The position numbers were made by a program, and so were the translations under genes. Of a stretch of DNA of 64,000 bases, positions 7,375-16,772 are shown piece after piece. Position 1 is the first letter of the stretch, and each line of letters starts with the position of its first letter. The stretch is taken from assembly GCF_020144665.1 (NCBI RefSeq), contig NZ_JAAHBQ010000163.1:62001-126000 (forward strand), read 5' to 3'. A model generated the notes under the pieces. It was given only the letters and a program-made list of their open reading frames with translations, made no database searches and had not been told where the DNA came from. This stretch comes from Oscillatoria salina IIICB1 (GTDB taxonomy: Bacteria; Cyanobacteriota; Cyanobacteriia; Cyanobacteriales; SIO1D9).

Positions 7375-10300
7375 ATGACGGCAATTTACCAACCTCGTGC
7401 AAATTCTGCTTCTCAAGCAAATCTTCAGTCAAAAAACGGTAACAATCGAGAAGCACAAACTAACTTAAATGGTAATAGTAATACAGGTGAAAGTGTTAAT
7501 GTTTCTGGGGAGGGGGATAGCACTCAAGTTTTAGCAGCAGTTAGTCAGTTGAAAGCGCATTTGGAAAAAGTAGGCTGGTTGGGTAATCCCGCTTTGCAGG
7601 AGCAATTGCAAATTATTGAGCAATTTACGAACAGTAAAAATGGGAAAATTGAGGGAACTGCCGAAGATGGTTTTCTTCAGGTACGACAATTAGTTTGGTC
7701 AATCGGTAGTAAAATTTCCCAGTGCAAAAAGCTGGATCGATTGCTGAATACGACTGTTAATTTAGTCAGAGAGAATTTACAAGCAGAACGAGTTGTAGTA
7801 TATCGCTTTCAGGGAAATAAAGCTGGGGTAGCGATCGCTGAATCGATGGTAGCAGGTTATCGCCCTTGTTTGGGACAGAAAATGCCCGGACAATGTTTTG
7901 GTATCCTCGATAAAAGCGAAGCAACCTCCGAAGCAGTAATAGCAGTAGGAGATATTTACCAAACAGGTTTGAATCCTTATCCTTTGCAAATTTTAGAACA
8001 ATTTCAAGTTAAGTCTTTTCTGGTAGTTCCTATTTTACTCGAAGGACAAGCTTGGGGATTATTAGCCGTCCAAAGTTGCGCGGAAATTCGTTTTTGGCAA
8101 GAATGGGAAATTAATTTACTTGATGGTGTCGCTAAAGAGTTAAGTTTAAAATTACAGCCCGCCGAATTTCGTCGTCAACTGCAACAACAAGCAGAACAAG
8201 ATGAACTTGTCAACAAATTAATTGAAAAAATTCAACTGCAACCGACCAGGGAGAACATATTTCGCACCACTTGTCAAGAAATTCGTGCGGGATTAAAAGC
8301 AGATCGAGCGGTAGTGTATCACTTTTTCCCAGATTGGCGAGGAGAAGTAGTCGCCGAATCAGTAGGTTCGGGTTGGGTTTCGTTGATTCAAGAACAAGAC
8401 AAAGAAGAAATTTTGCGTGCTGACAGGACAGATAGCGATCGCTGCATCCTCAAAGACTTTTCAACTCCACCCACACCTAGCAGCGACACCTATTTAAAAG
8501 AAAGTAAAGGCGGTCGTTATCGCCAAGGTAAAAAATATACTCGCGTTGACGATATTTATGCCCAAGGATTTTCAGCTTGCTACATCGAATCCTTGGAAAA
8601 ATATCAAGCAAAAGCTTATATAATCGTGCCAATTTTCCAAGGCGAAAAACTGTGGGGATTGTTAGGAGTTTATCAAAATTCCGGGGCGCGGAAATGGAAA
8701 AACTCCGAAGTAAACTTAATGGTGCGTTTATCAGCACCCTTGGGAGTAGCTTTGCAACAAGCAGAAGCCCTAGAAACAGTAGAATCCCAATCCGCCCAAT
8801 TAGCAAGAGCCGCAGCCAAAGTCGGTCAAGTAGCCAAAATTACCGACAGACTGCGCCAATCCTATGACTTTGAAACAATTTTAGCGATCGCCACCGAAGA
8901 AAGTCGGCAAATGCTCAACTGCGATCGCGTCGGAGTCTATCGCTTCAATCCCGACTGGAGTGGAGAATTCATCGCCGAATCTTACGTCGGTAACTGGGTA
9001 AAATTAGTCGGTTTAAAACCAGCCGTCCCCGACTCTCACCTCCAAGACAACGAAGGAGGTCGCTATAAAAATATGTACGTGCGCGACACTTATTTACAAG
9101 AAACCGAAGGAGGTCGCTATCGTAACAACGAATACTTCGCCGTAGACGACATTTATAAATCCGGACACGCACCCTGTCACATTCAAATTCTCGAACAATT
9201 CCAAGCACGAGCTTATGTAATTGTCCCGATCTTCAAAGGAGTGCAACTGTGGGGCTTACTCGCAGCTTACCAAAATAGCGGACCGAGAAAATGGGAGCAA
9301 ATTGACGCGCAATCCTTAGCCAGAGTCGGCGAACGTTTAGGAGTCGCCTTACAAGAAGCCGAATTTCTGGGAAGAACCCAACGACAAGCAGACTTAGATC
9401 GGGCGATCGTCAAACTTTTCGATCGCGTCCGCAAATCAGCCGATGTGAACACCATTTTCCGGACAACAACCCAAGAAGTCCGTCGCTTACTCAACTGCGA
9501 TCGCGTCGGAGTCTATCGCTTTAACGACGACTGGAGTGGTAAATTTATCGCCGAATCAGTCTCCAGTGGTTGGGCATCCTTGATGGTAGAGGAAAGGCTC
9601 AATCCTAACTTAACTGAAGGCGCTCAAAAGTCTGACGAACTAGATACTTATTTACAACAAACCCAAGGAGGCGCTTTTAATAACGGCGTAGCTTATTTAT
9701 CGGTTAACGATATTTACGAAGGGGGACTTTCTTCTTGCTACATCGAATTGTTGGAGAAATTTCAAGCTCGCGCTTACATCATTGTGCCGATTTTCCTTGG
9801 TGAAAAACTGTGGGGATTGTTAGGCGCTTATCAAAATTCCGGTGCGCGGGAATGGCAAGAAGTAGAAAATAACGTTTTGGTGCAAATTGGCTCTCAGTTA
9901 GGCGTAGCGCTACAACAAGCCGAATATTTGACTAAATTAGAACAGCAATCGGTGCAACTAGCAGAAGCCGCAGCCAAAGAAAAAGCCGCCAGAGAGCAAC
10001 TGCAACAACGAGCCGTCCAAATGTTAATCGCCTTGAAACCTTCATTTGAAGGAGATTTAACCGTTCGCGCTCCGATTACCGAAGACGAAATCGGGACGAT
10101 CGCCGATGCTTATAACAATACAATCCAAAGTTTGCGGAAACTGGTAACACAGGTGAAAACCGCCGCCGAAAAAGTTGGAGAAACAGCTCAAAATAACGCC
10201 GGAACCGTTTCCGAACTTTCTCAGCAAGCCGAATCAGAAGTACAGGCTTTAAACCAAGGAATTAGCGAACTGGAAAAACTCGGTAACACCATTCTCGCCG

Positions 10301-10986
10301 TTGCTGATAGCGCTCAAAAAGTTGAAGTCGCAGTCGAACAAGCAAACCAAACCGTTGCGACAGGCGATCGCGCAATGAACCGTACTGTAGACGGAATTCA
10401 AGAAATTCGGCGCACAGTTTCCGAAGCTAGTCAAAAAGTGAAGCGTTTGGGTGAATCTTCCCAAAAGATTACCAAAGTTGTGAACTTGATTAGTAACTTT
10501 GCGACGCAGACAAACTTGTTAGCTTTGAATGCAGCCATTGAAGCAACTCGCGCAGGAGAATACGGACGAGGATTTGGGGTTGTTGCTGATGAAGTGCGAT
10601 CGCTAGCCCGTCAATCAGCAGAAGCTACCAGCGAAATTGAGAAACTGGTGCAAGACATTCAACGCGAAATCGGCGAAGTAGCTTTAGCAATGGATAGCGG
10701 AATCGAGCAAGTAGTAGCCGGAAGCGACTTAGTAACCGAAACCAGAGAAAATCTCAACGAAATCGTCCAAGCAACCGCTCAAATTAGCGGCTTAATGAAA
10801 GAGATTACCTCCGTCACCCAAGCACAAACCCAGCAATCAAAATCAGTAACGAAGACGATTGAAGAAGTAGCCGCGATCGCGCGATCGACCTCCACTAATT
10901 CTGTGGAAATGTCCGCTTCTTTCCAAGCTTTAGTCGCCACTGCTGAAGAATTACAAGCCAGTGTCGGCAAATTTAAGGTTAGTTAG
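7375..10986 (+). CDS. Multi-GAF methyl-accepting chemoreceptor, candidate cyanobacteriochrome (PixJ-like)
   Basis: A 1203-residue cytosolic receptor without transmembrane helices. After a low-complexity N-terminus come four GAF domains (about 100-260, 270-460, 475-675, 690-860), a HAMP-like segment (about 880-935) and an MCP signalling domain with the hairpin tip around [19 protein letters not shown]3 has Cys601-His602 in the bilin-attachment position, the Asp-Thr-Tyr-Leu...GGRYR lid motif of red/green cyanobacteriochromes, and the [14 protein letters not shown] ending. GAF2 and GAF4 have Cys402-Tyr and Cys788-Tyr at the same place. GAF1 lacks that Cys. In the best-studied red/green members a Trp precedes the lid Asp; here it is Val. 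The likely role is light input for pilus-based phototaxis through CheW and CheA. A bilin lyase is not needed for this family. Confidence 0.92.
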   Translation: MTAIYQPRANSASQANLQSKNGNNREAQTNLNGNSNTGESVNVSGEGDSTQVLAAVSQLKAHLEKVGWLGNPALQEQLQIIEQFTNSKNGKIEGTAEDGFLQVRQLVWSIGSKISQCKKLDRLLNTTVNLVRENLQAERVVVYRFQGNKAGVAIAESMVAGYRPCLGQKMPGQCFGILDKSEATSEAVIAVGDIYQTGLNPYPLQILEQFQVKSFLVVPILLEGQAWGLLAVQSCAEIRFWQEWEINLLDGVAKELSLKLQPAEFRRQLQQQAEQDELVNKLIEKIQLQPTRENIFRTTCQEIRAGLKADRAVVYHFFPDWRGEVVAESVGSGWVSLIQEQDKEEILRADRTDSDRCILKDFSTPPTPSSDTYLKESKGGRYRQGKKYTRVDDIYAQGFSACYIESLEKYQAKAYIIVPIFQGEKLWGLLGVYQNSGARKWKNSEVNLMVRLSAPLGVALQQAEALETVESQSAQLARAAAKVGQVAKITDRLRQSYDFETILAIATEESRQMLNCDRVGVYRFNPDWSGEFIAESYVGNWVKLVGLKPAVPDSHLQDNEGGRYKNMYVRDTYLQETEGGRYRNNEYFAVDDIYKSGHAPCHIQILEQFQARAYVIVPIFKGVQLWGLLAAYQNSGPRKWEQIDAQSLARVGERLGVALQEAEFLGRTQRQADLDRAIVKLFDRVRKSADVNTIFRTTTQEVRRLLNCDRVGVYRFNDDWSGKFIAESVSSGWASLMVEERLNPNLTEGAQKSDELDTYLQQTQGGAFNNGVAYLSVNDIYEGGLSSCYIELLEKFQARAYIIVPIFLGEKLWGLLGAYQNSGAREWQEVENNVLVQIGSQLGVALQQAEYLTKLEQQSVQLAEAAAKEKAAREQLQQRAVQMLIALKPSFEGDLTVRAPITEDEIGTIADAYNNTIQSLRKLVTQVKTAAEKVGETAQNNAGTVSELSQQAESEVQALNQGISELEKLGNTILAVADSAQKVEVAVEQANQTVATGDRAMNRTVDGIQEIRRTVSEASQKVKRLGESSQKITKVVNLISNFATQTNLLALNAAIEATRAGEYGRGFGVVADEVRSLARQSAEATSEIEKLVQDIQREIGEVALAMDSGIEQVVAGSDLVTETRENLNEIVQATAQISGLMKEITSVTQAQTQQSKSVTKTIEEVAAIARSTSTNSVEMSASFQALVATAEELQASVGKFKVS
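9031..9138 (+). repeat. 54-bp in-frame tandem duplication inside GAF3 lid region
   Basis: Two copies with a period of exactly 54 bases (18 codons), 9031-9084 and 9085-9138. Each encodes Asp-x-x-Leu-Gln-x-x-Glu-Gly-Gly-Arg-Tyr-x-Asn. The copies have diverged at several codons, so this is not an assembly artefact. The repeat lies in the loop that covers the chromophore in red/green cyanobacteriochromes, about 30-40 residues before the chromophore cysteine at 601. Confidence 0.9.
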
Positions 10987-11009
10987 CCTTTCTCTTTGTC
11001 TTCCTTGTC

Positions 11010-11160
11010 GCAACTTTCAGACAAGGGAGACAAGGAAGAGGGATTTTCACCTAACCAGTTATCAGTTATCAGTAGAGATTGAAGACAAGGAAGACAAGGA
11101 GGATAAACTGCTAACTGCTAACTGCTAACTGTTCACTGATAACTGTTCACTGATAACTGA
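11010..11160. repeat. Intergenic simple repeats (GACAAGGA and TAACTGCTAACTG / ACTGATAACTG types)
   Basis: The gap between the receptor and cheA genes holds several GACAAGGA(A/G) units and then tandem ACTGCTA and ACTGTTC/ACTGATA units. The same combination of GACAAGGA followed by TAACTG/GATAACT units recurs at 58410-58580, so this is a dispersed low-complexity repeat type of this genome. No function can be assigned. Confidence 0.75.
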
Positions 11161-11175
11161 ACCCAATCCCCAATC

Positions 11176-14100
11176 ATGTTTACCAAACACAGTATTGAAG
11201 AAAACTATAGCTATTTCATCAGCGAAGCCCAAGAATTGCTGCAAACAATCGAGCAAGATTTATTAACCTTAAGAGAAGAACGCAGTTCTGCCAAAGTACA
11301 TAGTTTAATGCGTGCCGCTCACACTTTGAAAGGAGCAGCCGCCAGCGTAGAATTAGAAAATATTAGCGAAATAGCACATGGGTTAGAAGATATTTTTAAA
11401 TCTCTTTATAACCCAGACGTAGAAATCGATTCCGAATTAGAAAAATTATTATTTCAAGCCTATGAATGTTTGCGTCTTGCCGTAATTGAAAAAATCGAAC
11501 CAAGTCAAGAAAGCGATCCAGAAATTCTCAATCGCGCCGCTTCTATATTTGCAGATTTACAAACTTTATTAGGAGATTGCTTTAACCCGGAAGCGCCAAT
11601 TCCCTCCTCAGAAGAATTGGGCTTTGACATGGTGCAATCTATTTTTGAAGTCGGGGTAAAACAACGCTTGGAAGAATTAGAAATGACTAAAAAAGAAGCT
11701 AACCCAAAACAAGTAGCAGAAACCCTGAGCGAAAGTGCAGAAATTTTTATCGGGTTAGCAGAATCGCTGAATTTACCTGGATTTGGAGCTATTGCTAAAG
11801 CTGTAATCGACGCACTGCAAGGAAATCCAGAAGAAGTGATGAAAATTGCCGAAGTTGCTTCCCAGGATTTATGGACAGCAATGGAGCAAGTGATGAGCGG
11901 CGATCGCCTTTCTGGAGGTCAACCTTCTGCTGAGTTGAAACAACTTGCTAGTAGACAAGAAGAGCGGGAAATTATTACGATTAATATTGAGGCTGACAAG
12001 GAAGAAAATAGAGAAAATGAGTTAGCTGAAAATGCCGATCGAGTAGATGTTTACCATACTGAAGATATCTTTAGCTTCCAAGAAATAGATATTGAAAACG
12101 AAGAAGATGAAGAAGAAGATGAAGAAGAAGAAACAGCAGATTTGATGGCTGACTCGGATACAAATGACTACTCAGCAGTCAGTTTTCAAGAAGTTGCTCT
12201 TGAAGAAAAAGAAGATGAAGAAACAGATTTTATTCCTCATCCTTCAGAGGTAAATTTGGAGAACAGTGAAGAGCTTATCGACCATAGTTTAGATGAAGAT
12301 GTTCCGGAAACTGACAAGGAAGAAGCTAAATCAACTCCAGGATTAGAAGAGATTTTTGGCGGAGTTGTCGATATTTCTGACGATCGCAGTCTCACGATCG
12401 AGCGAGAAGATAAAGAAATTTTTCCAGAGGAAGAAGAGCAGAAAAATGGGAGAAAGTCAAGGGAGAATTTAGACTTAGATCGCGAGCGAAGAAAAGCAGA
12501 AGCAAATGTTGTCTTGGATAATTTAAATCCAGTAACAAAACCTCTGGGGAATAAGTCAAAAACTCACCTAGGAGTTTCCACTTCTGCAACCGTGCGTGTT
12601 GCCATCGAACAGTTAGAAAGACTGAACTTTCAAGCTGGGGAATTGCTGATTAATCAAAACAAACAGTTAGCCCAAAACGAACAAATCCAAGCAGCATTGC
12701 AAGAAGTGCGAGATCGGCTCAAACAACACCAAAACACCCTGAATAAACTTAATGTTTGGGGAGTGGGAAAAGAAGAGATTCAAACTCAGGTATTGTCAAC
12801 AAGAGATTTGCGTCAGCCAAAGTTACAGCTTCCCTTAGATTCGTTGGAATTAGACGAATATGGAGAACTTCAAGTATTATTGCGCTACGCAAATGAAGAT
12901 ATGGTGCAACTCGAAGAAGCAACGGAAGCTTTAGAGTTATACTCAAGAGAATCGAATCAAACTATTGAAAAACAACAGCGATTGTTAACAGAAGTTCGTG
13001 ATGAATTAAATCGCGCTCGATTGCAACCATTAGGCGAAGTTCTCAATCGATTGTCAAGGTTATTGCAACAATTAACTAATTTACATAATAAATCAGTAGA
13101 GTTGAAAATTACTGGTTCAGAAGTATTAGTTGATAAAGCGATCGCGCAAAAATTATACGACCCCCTGCTACATTTAGTCCGCAACGCTTTTGCTCATGGA
13201 ATTGAGCCAGAAGCAGAAAGAGTGGCTCAAGGCAAGCCAGCAGTAGGAATTATTGAAATTCGCGCTTATAATCAAGGAAATCGCACAATTGTCGAAGTCA
13301 AAGATGACGGTCGCGGAATCGACTTTAATCGAGTACGCGAAAAAGCGATCGCCTTGGGTTTATTAACTTCCGAAGCAGCCGACAGTCAAAACAAAGCCGA
13401 ATTACTAGATGTAATTTTTGCACCAGGACTTTCTACAGCCGAACGAGTTAACGATTTATCCGGTAGAGGAGTCGGCTTAGATGTAGTGCGATCGCAAATC
13501 CAAAGTGTAAAAGGTAGCATTAGTGTTAGTTCAGTCTCGGAACTCGGAACTACCTTTCGGATGCAGCTACCTTTACCCCTCAGCATCGCCAAATTGCTAG
13601 TAGTTGAAGCCAAACAAATTACCTACGCTTTTCCTTCCGAAAGTATCGAACAAATTATCCTTCCTAAAAGCGATCGATTAGAAGTTTTAGGAGAGCGACG
13701 AGTTTTACAATGGCAACAAAATGGCGAAAAAACTACTGTACCCTTGCGTCAGCTATCTGAATTAGTCAAATATAATTCTGTCGTCGCCAAGTGGGAAAAT
13801 GGGAATCGAGAAAATGTCATAATTGGCGATCGCCAATTACCTCTCGTTAGTCAAAATTTGCCAAACCAAATGGTATTGTTGTTACATTCAGATAGCGGAC
13901 TGGTAGGTTTAGAAGTAGATCGAGTCCTCGGCGAACAAGAATTAGTCATTCGCCAACTGGGTAACGCGATTATTCCTCCCAACTACGTTTATGGTTGCAC
14001 AATTTTGAGCGATAGTAACTTAGCATTGGTAATTGATGTGGTTGCTGTAGTAAATCAGGAATTGAACGAAGATCCAACCACAACCAAATATTTTTCTGCC

Positions 14101-14565
14101 AAAGTTAAAAACACCACTTTTGAGAATTTTCCGAAAGCAAATTTACCTTTATTACCTCCCTCAGCCTCAAGACGCGATCGCGAAAAATGGGTGTTAGTAG
14201 TTGACGATTCAATTACTTTACGACAAACCCTAAGTAATAGTTTACGTCGAGCAGGTTATCAAACGATTCAAGCCAAAGATGGAGTCGAAGCAATTGAAAA
14301 ATTACAGCAATTGCCAACAGTAGATTTAATCATTTGCGACCTAGAAATGCCCCGTTTAAACGGCTTTGAGTTTTTAAATTACAGCCGCGAGACACCCAGC
14401 ATTAGTAAAATTCCCATTCTTGTCCTTACCTCTCGTCAAGGAGAAAAACATCGCCAAATCGCGCTAGGATTAGGAGCAGCAGGTTATCTGACCAAACCTT
14501 ACTTAGAAAAAGAACTCTTAGACGCGATCGCCAAAGAACTTCAAACCACCCAACTTACCGCCTAA
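11176..14565 (+). CDS. Hybrid CheA-type histidine kinase (PixL/PtxE-like)
   Basis: An 1129-residue CheA. HPt domain at the N-terminus with phosphoacceptor His49 in RAAHTLKGAA; a helical second segment (about 140-250); a strongly acidic, low-complexity linker (about 270-430); dimerisation helices; HATPase_c with LLHLVRNAFAHGIEP and GRGVGLDVV; a CheW-like regulatory domain; and a C-terminal REC domain with Asp1055 in ICDLEMPRLNG. CheA-REC fusions are standard in cyanobacterial motility systems. It lies between the receptor and a second cheW on the same strand. It should autophosphorylate at His49 under receptor control and phosphorylate its own REC, the CheY-like protein and the PATAN-REC proteins. 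No CheB or CheR is seen in the window. Confidence 0.93.
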   Translation: MFTKHSIEENYSYFISEAQELLQTIEQDLLTLREERSSAKVHSLMRAAHTLKGAAASVELENISEIAHGLEDIFKSLYNPDVEIDSELEKLLFQAYECLRLAVIEKIEPSQESDPEILNRAASIFADLQTLLGDCFNPEAPIPSSEELGFDMVQSIFEVGVKQRLEELEMTKKEANPKQVAETLSESAEIFIGLAESLNLPGFGAIAKAVIDALQGNPEEVMKIAEVASQDLWTAMEQVMSGDRLSGGQPSAELKQLASRQEEREIITINIEADKEENRENELAENADRVDVYHTEDIFSFQEIDIENEEDEEEDEEEETADLMADSDTNDYSAVSFQEVALEEKEDEETDFIPHPSEVNLENSEELIDHSLDEDVPETDKEEAKSTPGLEEIFGGVVDISDDRSLTIEREDKEIFPEEEEQKNGRKSRENLDLDRERRKAEANVVLDNLNPVTKPLGNKSKTHLGVSTSATVRVAIEQLERLNFQAGELLINQNKQLAQNEQIQAALQEVRDRLKQHQNTLNKLNVWGVGKEEIQTQVLSTRDLRQPKLQLPLDSLELDEYGELQVLLRYANEDMVQLEEATEALELYSRESNQTIEKQQRLLTEVRDELNRARLQPLGEVLNRLSRLLQQLTNLHNKSVELKITGSEVLVDKAIAQKLYDPLLHLVRNAFAHGIEPEAERVAQGKPAVGIIEIRAYNQGNRTIVEVKDDGRGIDFNRVREKAIALGLLTSEAADSQNKAELLDVIFAPGLSTAERVNDLSGRGVGLDVVRSQIQSVKGSISVSSVSELGTTFRMQLPLPLSIAKLLVVEAKQITYAFPSESIEQIILPKSDRLEVLGERRVLQWQQNGEKTTVPLRQLSELVKYNSVVAKWENGNRENVIIGDRQLPLVSQNLPNQMVLLLHSDSGLVGLEVDRVLGEQELVIRQLGNAIIPPNYVYGCTILSDSNLALVIDVVAVVNQELNEDPTTTKYFSAKVKNTTFENFPKANLPLLPPSASRRDREKWVLVVDDSITLRQTLSNSLRRAGYQTIQAKDGVEAIEKLQQLPTVDLIICDLEMPRLNGFEFLNYSRETPSISKIPILVLTSRQGEKHRQIALGLGAAGYLTKPYLEKELLDAIAKELQTTQLTA

Positions 14566-14583
14566 AACTAATTTATCTTTATC

Positions 14584-14617
14584 TCCCCTAACCCTCTTTT
14601 GTTGAGGGAAAGGGGGA
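14584..14617. repeat. Small imperfect hairpin repeat between cheA and cheW
   Basis: A C-rich half (CCCCTAACCCTC) is followed after a short T-rich loop by its G-rich complement (GAGGGAAAGGGGG). A related and longer hairpin occurs at 30487-30511. This is a common type of intergenic repeat in cyanobacteria. It lacks a T-run, so I do not call it a terminator. Confidence 0.6.
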
Positions 14618-14656
14618 TTTCAACAGAAAATTTCCAGACATAGGTAAACAAAGTTT

Positions 14657-15127
14657 ATGGTTAACCACAGCAAACAAACTCTTTCCGCAACTGAAAACTG
14701 TAAAGTAATCGTTTTTACCATCGATAGCTATTGGCTAGCATTACCAATTACTAACGTTTTGAAAATTATCAATACGCCCCCCCTCGTCAACGCTAAACAA
14801 AACCATTTGAGTTTAGTCCATATCGGCGATCGCGTTTTGACAATTCTCAACCTTCAGCAAATGCTTAACCTCAGCAACCCAGAAGCAGGAAAAATCGGCA
14901 AATTTTTACTAATTCTCCAACTTACCACCAGCGAAATTGCCGGAATTCCCCTCGATGAACCACCCAGTTTGTTAGAATTACCACTAGCAGAAATTCGTCC
15001 CATCCCCGAATCTTATCGTCAATCTACATCCCTCAAAATTGCCTCCCACGTTGCCTTAGTTTCCCAAGAAGAAACAACCCAAGAAGTCTTTCTCTTAGAC
15101 TTAGAAAAACTCCAAATTCCCTCCTAA
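14657..15127 (+). CDS. CheW-like protein, second copy in locus
   Basis: A 156-residue CheW-domain protein closing the phototaxis locus. It shows the usual opening FTIDSYWLALPITNVLKII and the central LVHIGDRVLTILNLQQML, but is shorter and less conserved than the CheW at 6735, with a weak C-terminal third. It lies 91 bases downstream of cheA on the same strand. A distal CheW-like gene is common in cyanobacterial che clusters; it may bind CheA differently or couple it to another partner. The product class is secure, its partner is inferred. Confidence 0.8.
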   Translation: MVNHSKQTLSATENCKVIVFTIDSYWLALPITNVLKIINTPPLVNAKQNHLSLVHIGDRVLTILNLQQMLNLSNPEAGKIGKFLLILQLTTSEIAGIPLDEPPSLLELPLAEIRPIPESYRQSTSLKIASHVALVSQEETTQEVFLLDLEKLQIPS

Positions 15128-15143
15128 TTTTTTTCGATTCAGT

Positions 15144-15290
15144 AATTAGTTCGTAGTCAGCGCTTTAGCGCTGCACCAAAAACAAGCTCAAAGAAGACTA
15201 TATTCCTCTAAAAAAAATCACCCTAATTAGTTCGTAGTCAGCGCTTTAGCGCTGCACTAAAATCAAACTTCAAAGAGGACTATATTCCTC
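15144..15290. repeat. Two direct copies of a ~66-bp intergenic repeat with AGCGCTTTAGCGCT core
   Basis: Copies at about 15144-15209 and 15225-15290, 81 bases apart. Both start AATTAGTTCGTAGTCAGCGC, contain the palindromic core AGCGCTTTAGCGCT, and end near GACTATATTCCTC. Small differences between them show independent decay. Such elements are dispersed in many cyanobacterial genomes. They lie directly upstream of the Uma2-like gene and may fold in its leader. Confidence 0.8.
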
Positions 15291-15308
15291 ACGAAAAACT
15301 GCATTTTT

Positions 15309-15938
15309 ATGATCTTACTCAACGACTTATCCCAAGTTTTGCAAGCTAACGATCCCGAAGAAAAGCGTATCATAACCGGAGTAAATTGGCATGAATACGA
15401 AACATTTATTAGCAATGTCGCAGATAACTCAAACTATCGCATAGCATACTTAGATAAAGTATTAGAAATTGTGTCTCCAAGTCGCCGTCATGAAAGTGAG
15501 AAAACTCGCATCGGAACCTTACTAGAAGCATATTTTCTCGAAACCGACATCGAATATTTTCCCACAGGTTCAACCACCTTCCGTAAAGAAATTCAACAAG
15601 CAGGAGCAGAACCCGACGAAAGCTACTGTCTAGAAACCGAAAAAGACTTCCCTGACTTAGTCATTGAAGTTATTATTACTAGCGGTGGAATTAATCGTTT
15701 ACAACTCTATCAACGTCTTGGAATTCGAGAAGTTTGGTTTTGGCAAAATGACACTTTTTCTATTTATCATCTTCAGGAAGAAACCCCAGATATTCTTAGA
15801 GAAACATTTGGATACGAATTAATAAATAATAGCCAAGTTTTACCAGATTTAGATATTAATTTACTGAGTGAATGCGTTCGTAATCCCAGTCCCCTAGCTG
15901 CTGTCAAAGAATTTCGCCAACGTTGGCGTCGCACTTAA
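15309..15938 (+). CDS. Uma2-family (DUF820) putative PD-(D/E)XK endonuclease
   Basis: A 209-residue protein of the Uma2/DUF820 family, very abundant in cyanobacteria. It shows the family pattern: an Arg/Tyr-rich strand (RIAYLDKVLEIVSPSRRHE), a Glu in FPDLVIEVIITSGGINRL matching the E-x-x active-site strand, and the REVWFWQNDTFSIYHL end. The fold is related to restriction endonucleases; the cellular role is unknown, though links to mobile elements are often suggested. In the conserved catalytic strand the usual Lys is not obvious to me (VIEVIITSG), so activity is uncertain. Confidence 0.8.
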   Translation: MILLNDLSQVLQANDPEEKRIITGVNWHEYETFISNVADNSNYRIAYLDKVLEIVSPSRRHESEKTRIGTLLEAYFLETDIEYFPTGSTTFRKEIQQAGAEPDESYCLETEKDFPDLVIEVIITSGGINRLQLYQRLGIREVWFWQNDTFSIYHLQEETPDILRETFGYELINNSQVLPDLDINLLSECVRNPSPLAAVKEFRQRWRRT

Positions 15939-15965
15939 TTGTTATGACAATAAACTTAATATTTT

Positions 15966-16742
15966 CTAGGAAAAATGTCGCCAACTTTTGCCAACTAATT
16001 CTAACACAAATTCACTGTATTTATCCTTCATCGGTAACTCTAAATCGTGCCGAATTCCTCGCCTAATTGCGGGAACATTTTCGCCAGTAAGAGGATTATA
16101 ACCCAACTTTTCATACTCTTCCCAATACAAGCCTACACCTCGTTTGTGCCACAAAGGAAGGTCATTAAAATTAATCCCCCGTTGAAATAATAACTCGTTT
16201 TTCTCTGCCACAGATAAACCCGACATTAAATTAGTTGCTTGATTAACATTTTTTCCCTCTCGACGCAAACACCAATAACAGTGAGAATTGAGCGCATTTC
16301 GATGTGCATCTTCTTGTCTCCAGCGAAAATAATCAACAACTTTATCTATACTTGGAAGTTGAGAAATGCGACAATCAAAGCTAGCAATATCGCCCAATAG
16401 TAAAGAAAATTTAGCGCTAGCTTCACCAGCCAAAACCGAGTTTAACTTTCTTAGTTTGCGGTTAAAAGTATTTTCTTCTAAAGCAAAAAGTAAAGAAAGT
16501 TCGTCACTTTGAGTATATCCATAAATGACCTTAAAACCAGAAGTCATTAAATATTCTCCAGTTTCAAGCATATAATCTCGAAATCTCTCATCATAAGGAG
16601 CAACAAATTGATGTATCTTTTTAGTAAGACGAGTAAAACCGCGCCCATCGAGTCGCGCAATTATGTATAATCCTCGTAAAACACAATAATCGTGGGCTGT
16701 TTCAAAGACTCGCATTTGAGCATCTAGTTCTTTAAATTTCAT
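15966..16742 (-). CDS. Thg1-like protein (3'-5' RNA polymerase family)
   Basis: About 258 residues, matching the tRNA-His guanylyltransferase / Thg1-like family, which add nucleotides to RNA 5' ends. Metal-binding motifs are intact: RLDGRGF with Asp32 and QSDELS with Asp80-Glu81. The segment RQEDAHRNALNSHCYW is the bacterial TLP version of the family's nucleotide-binding motif. I chose the ATG at 16742, which has GAGGA about eight bases before it; a TTG at 16757 is less likely. It lies 30 bases behind a polynucleotide-kinase-like gene on the same strand. Known bacterial TLPs repair 5'-truncated tRNAs in vitro. A bacterium does not need it for tRNA-His, whose G-1 is usually genome-encoded, so repair is the more likely job. 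Confidence 0.88.
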   Translation of the reverse strand: MKFKELDAQMRVFETAHDYCVLRGLYIIARLDGRGFTRLTKKIHQFVAPYDERFRDYMLETGEYLMTSGFKVIYGYTQSDELSLLFALEENTFNRKLRKLNSVLAGEASAKFSLLLGDIASFDCRISQLPSIDKVVDYFRWRQEDAHRNALNSHCYWCLRREGKNVNQATNLMSGLSVAEKNELLFQRGINFNDLPLWHKRGVGLYWEEYEKLGYNPLTGENVPAIRRGIRHDLELPMKDKYSEFVLELVGKSWRHFS

Positions 16743-16772
16743 TTTTGTATTCCTCAAGGATAAGCGAAATAG

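Noticed and set aside
7660-8150. GAF1 of the chemoreceptor as a bilin-binding domain
   Set aside because: It has a GQCFG motif, but the canonical cysteine position is occupied by Tyr-Pro, so no chromophore attachment is predicted.
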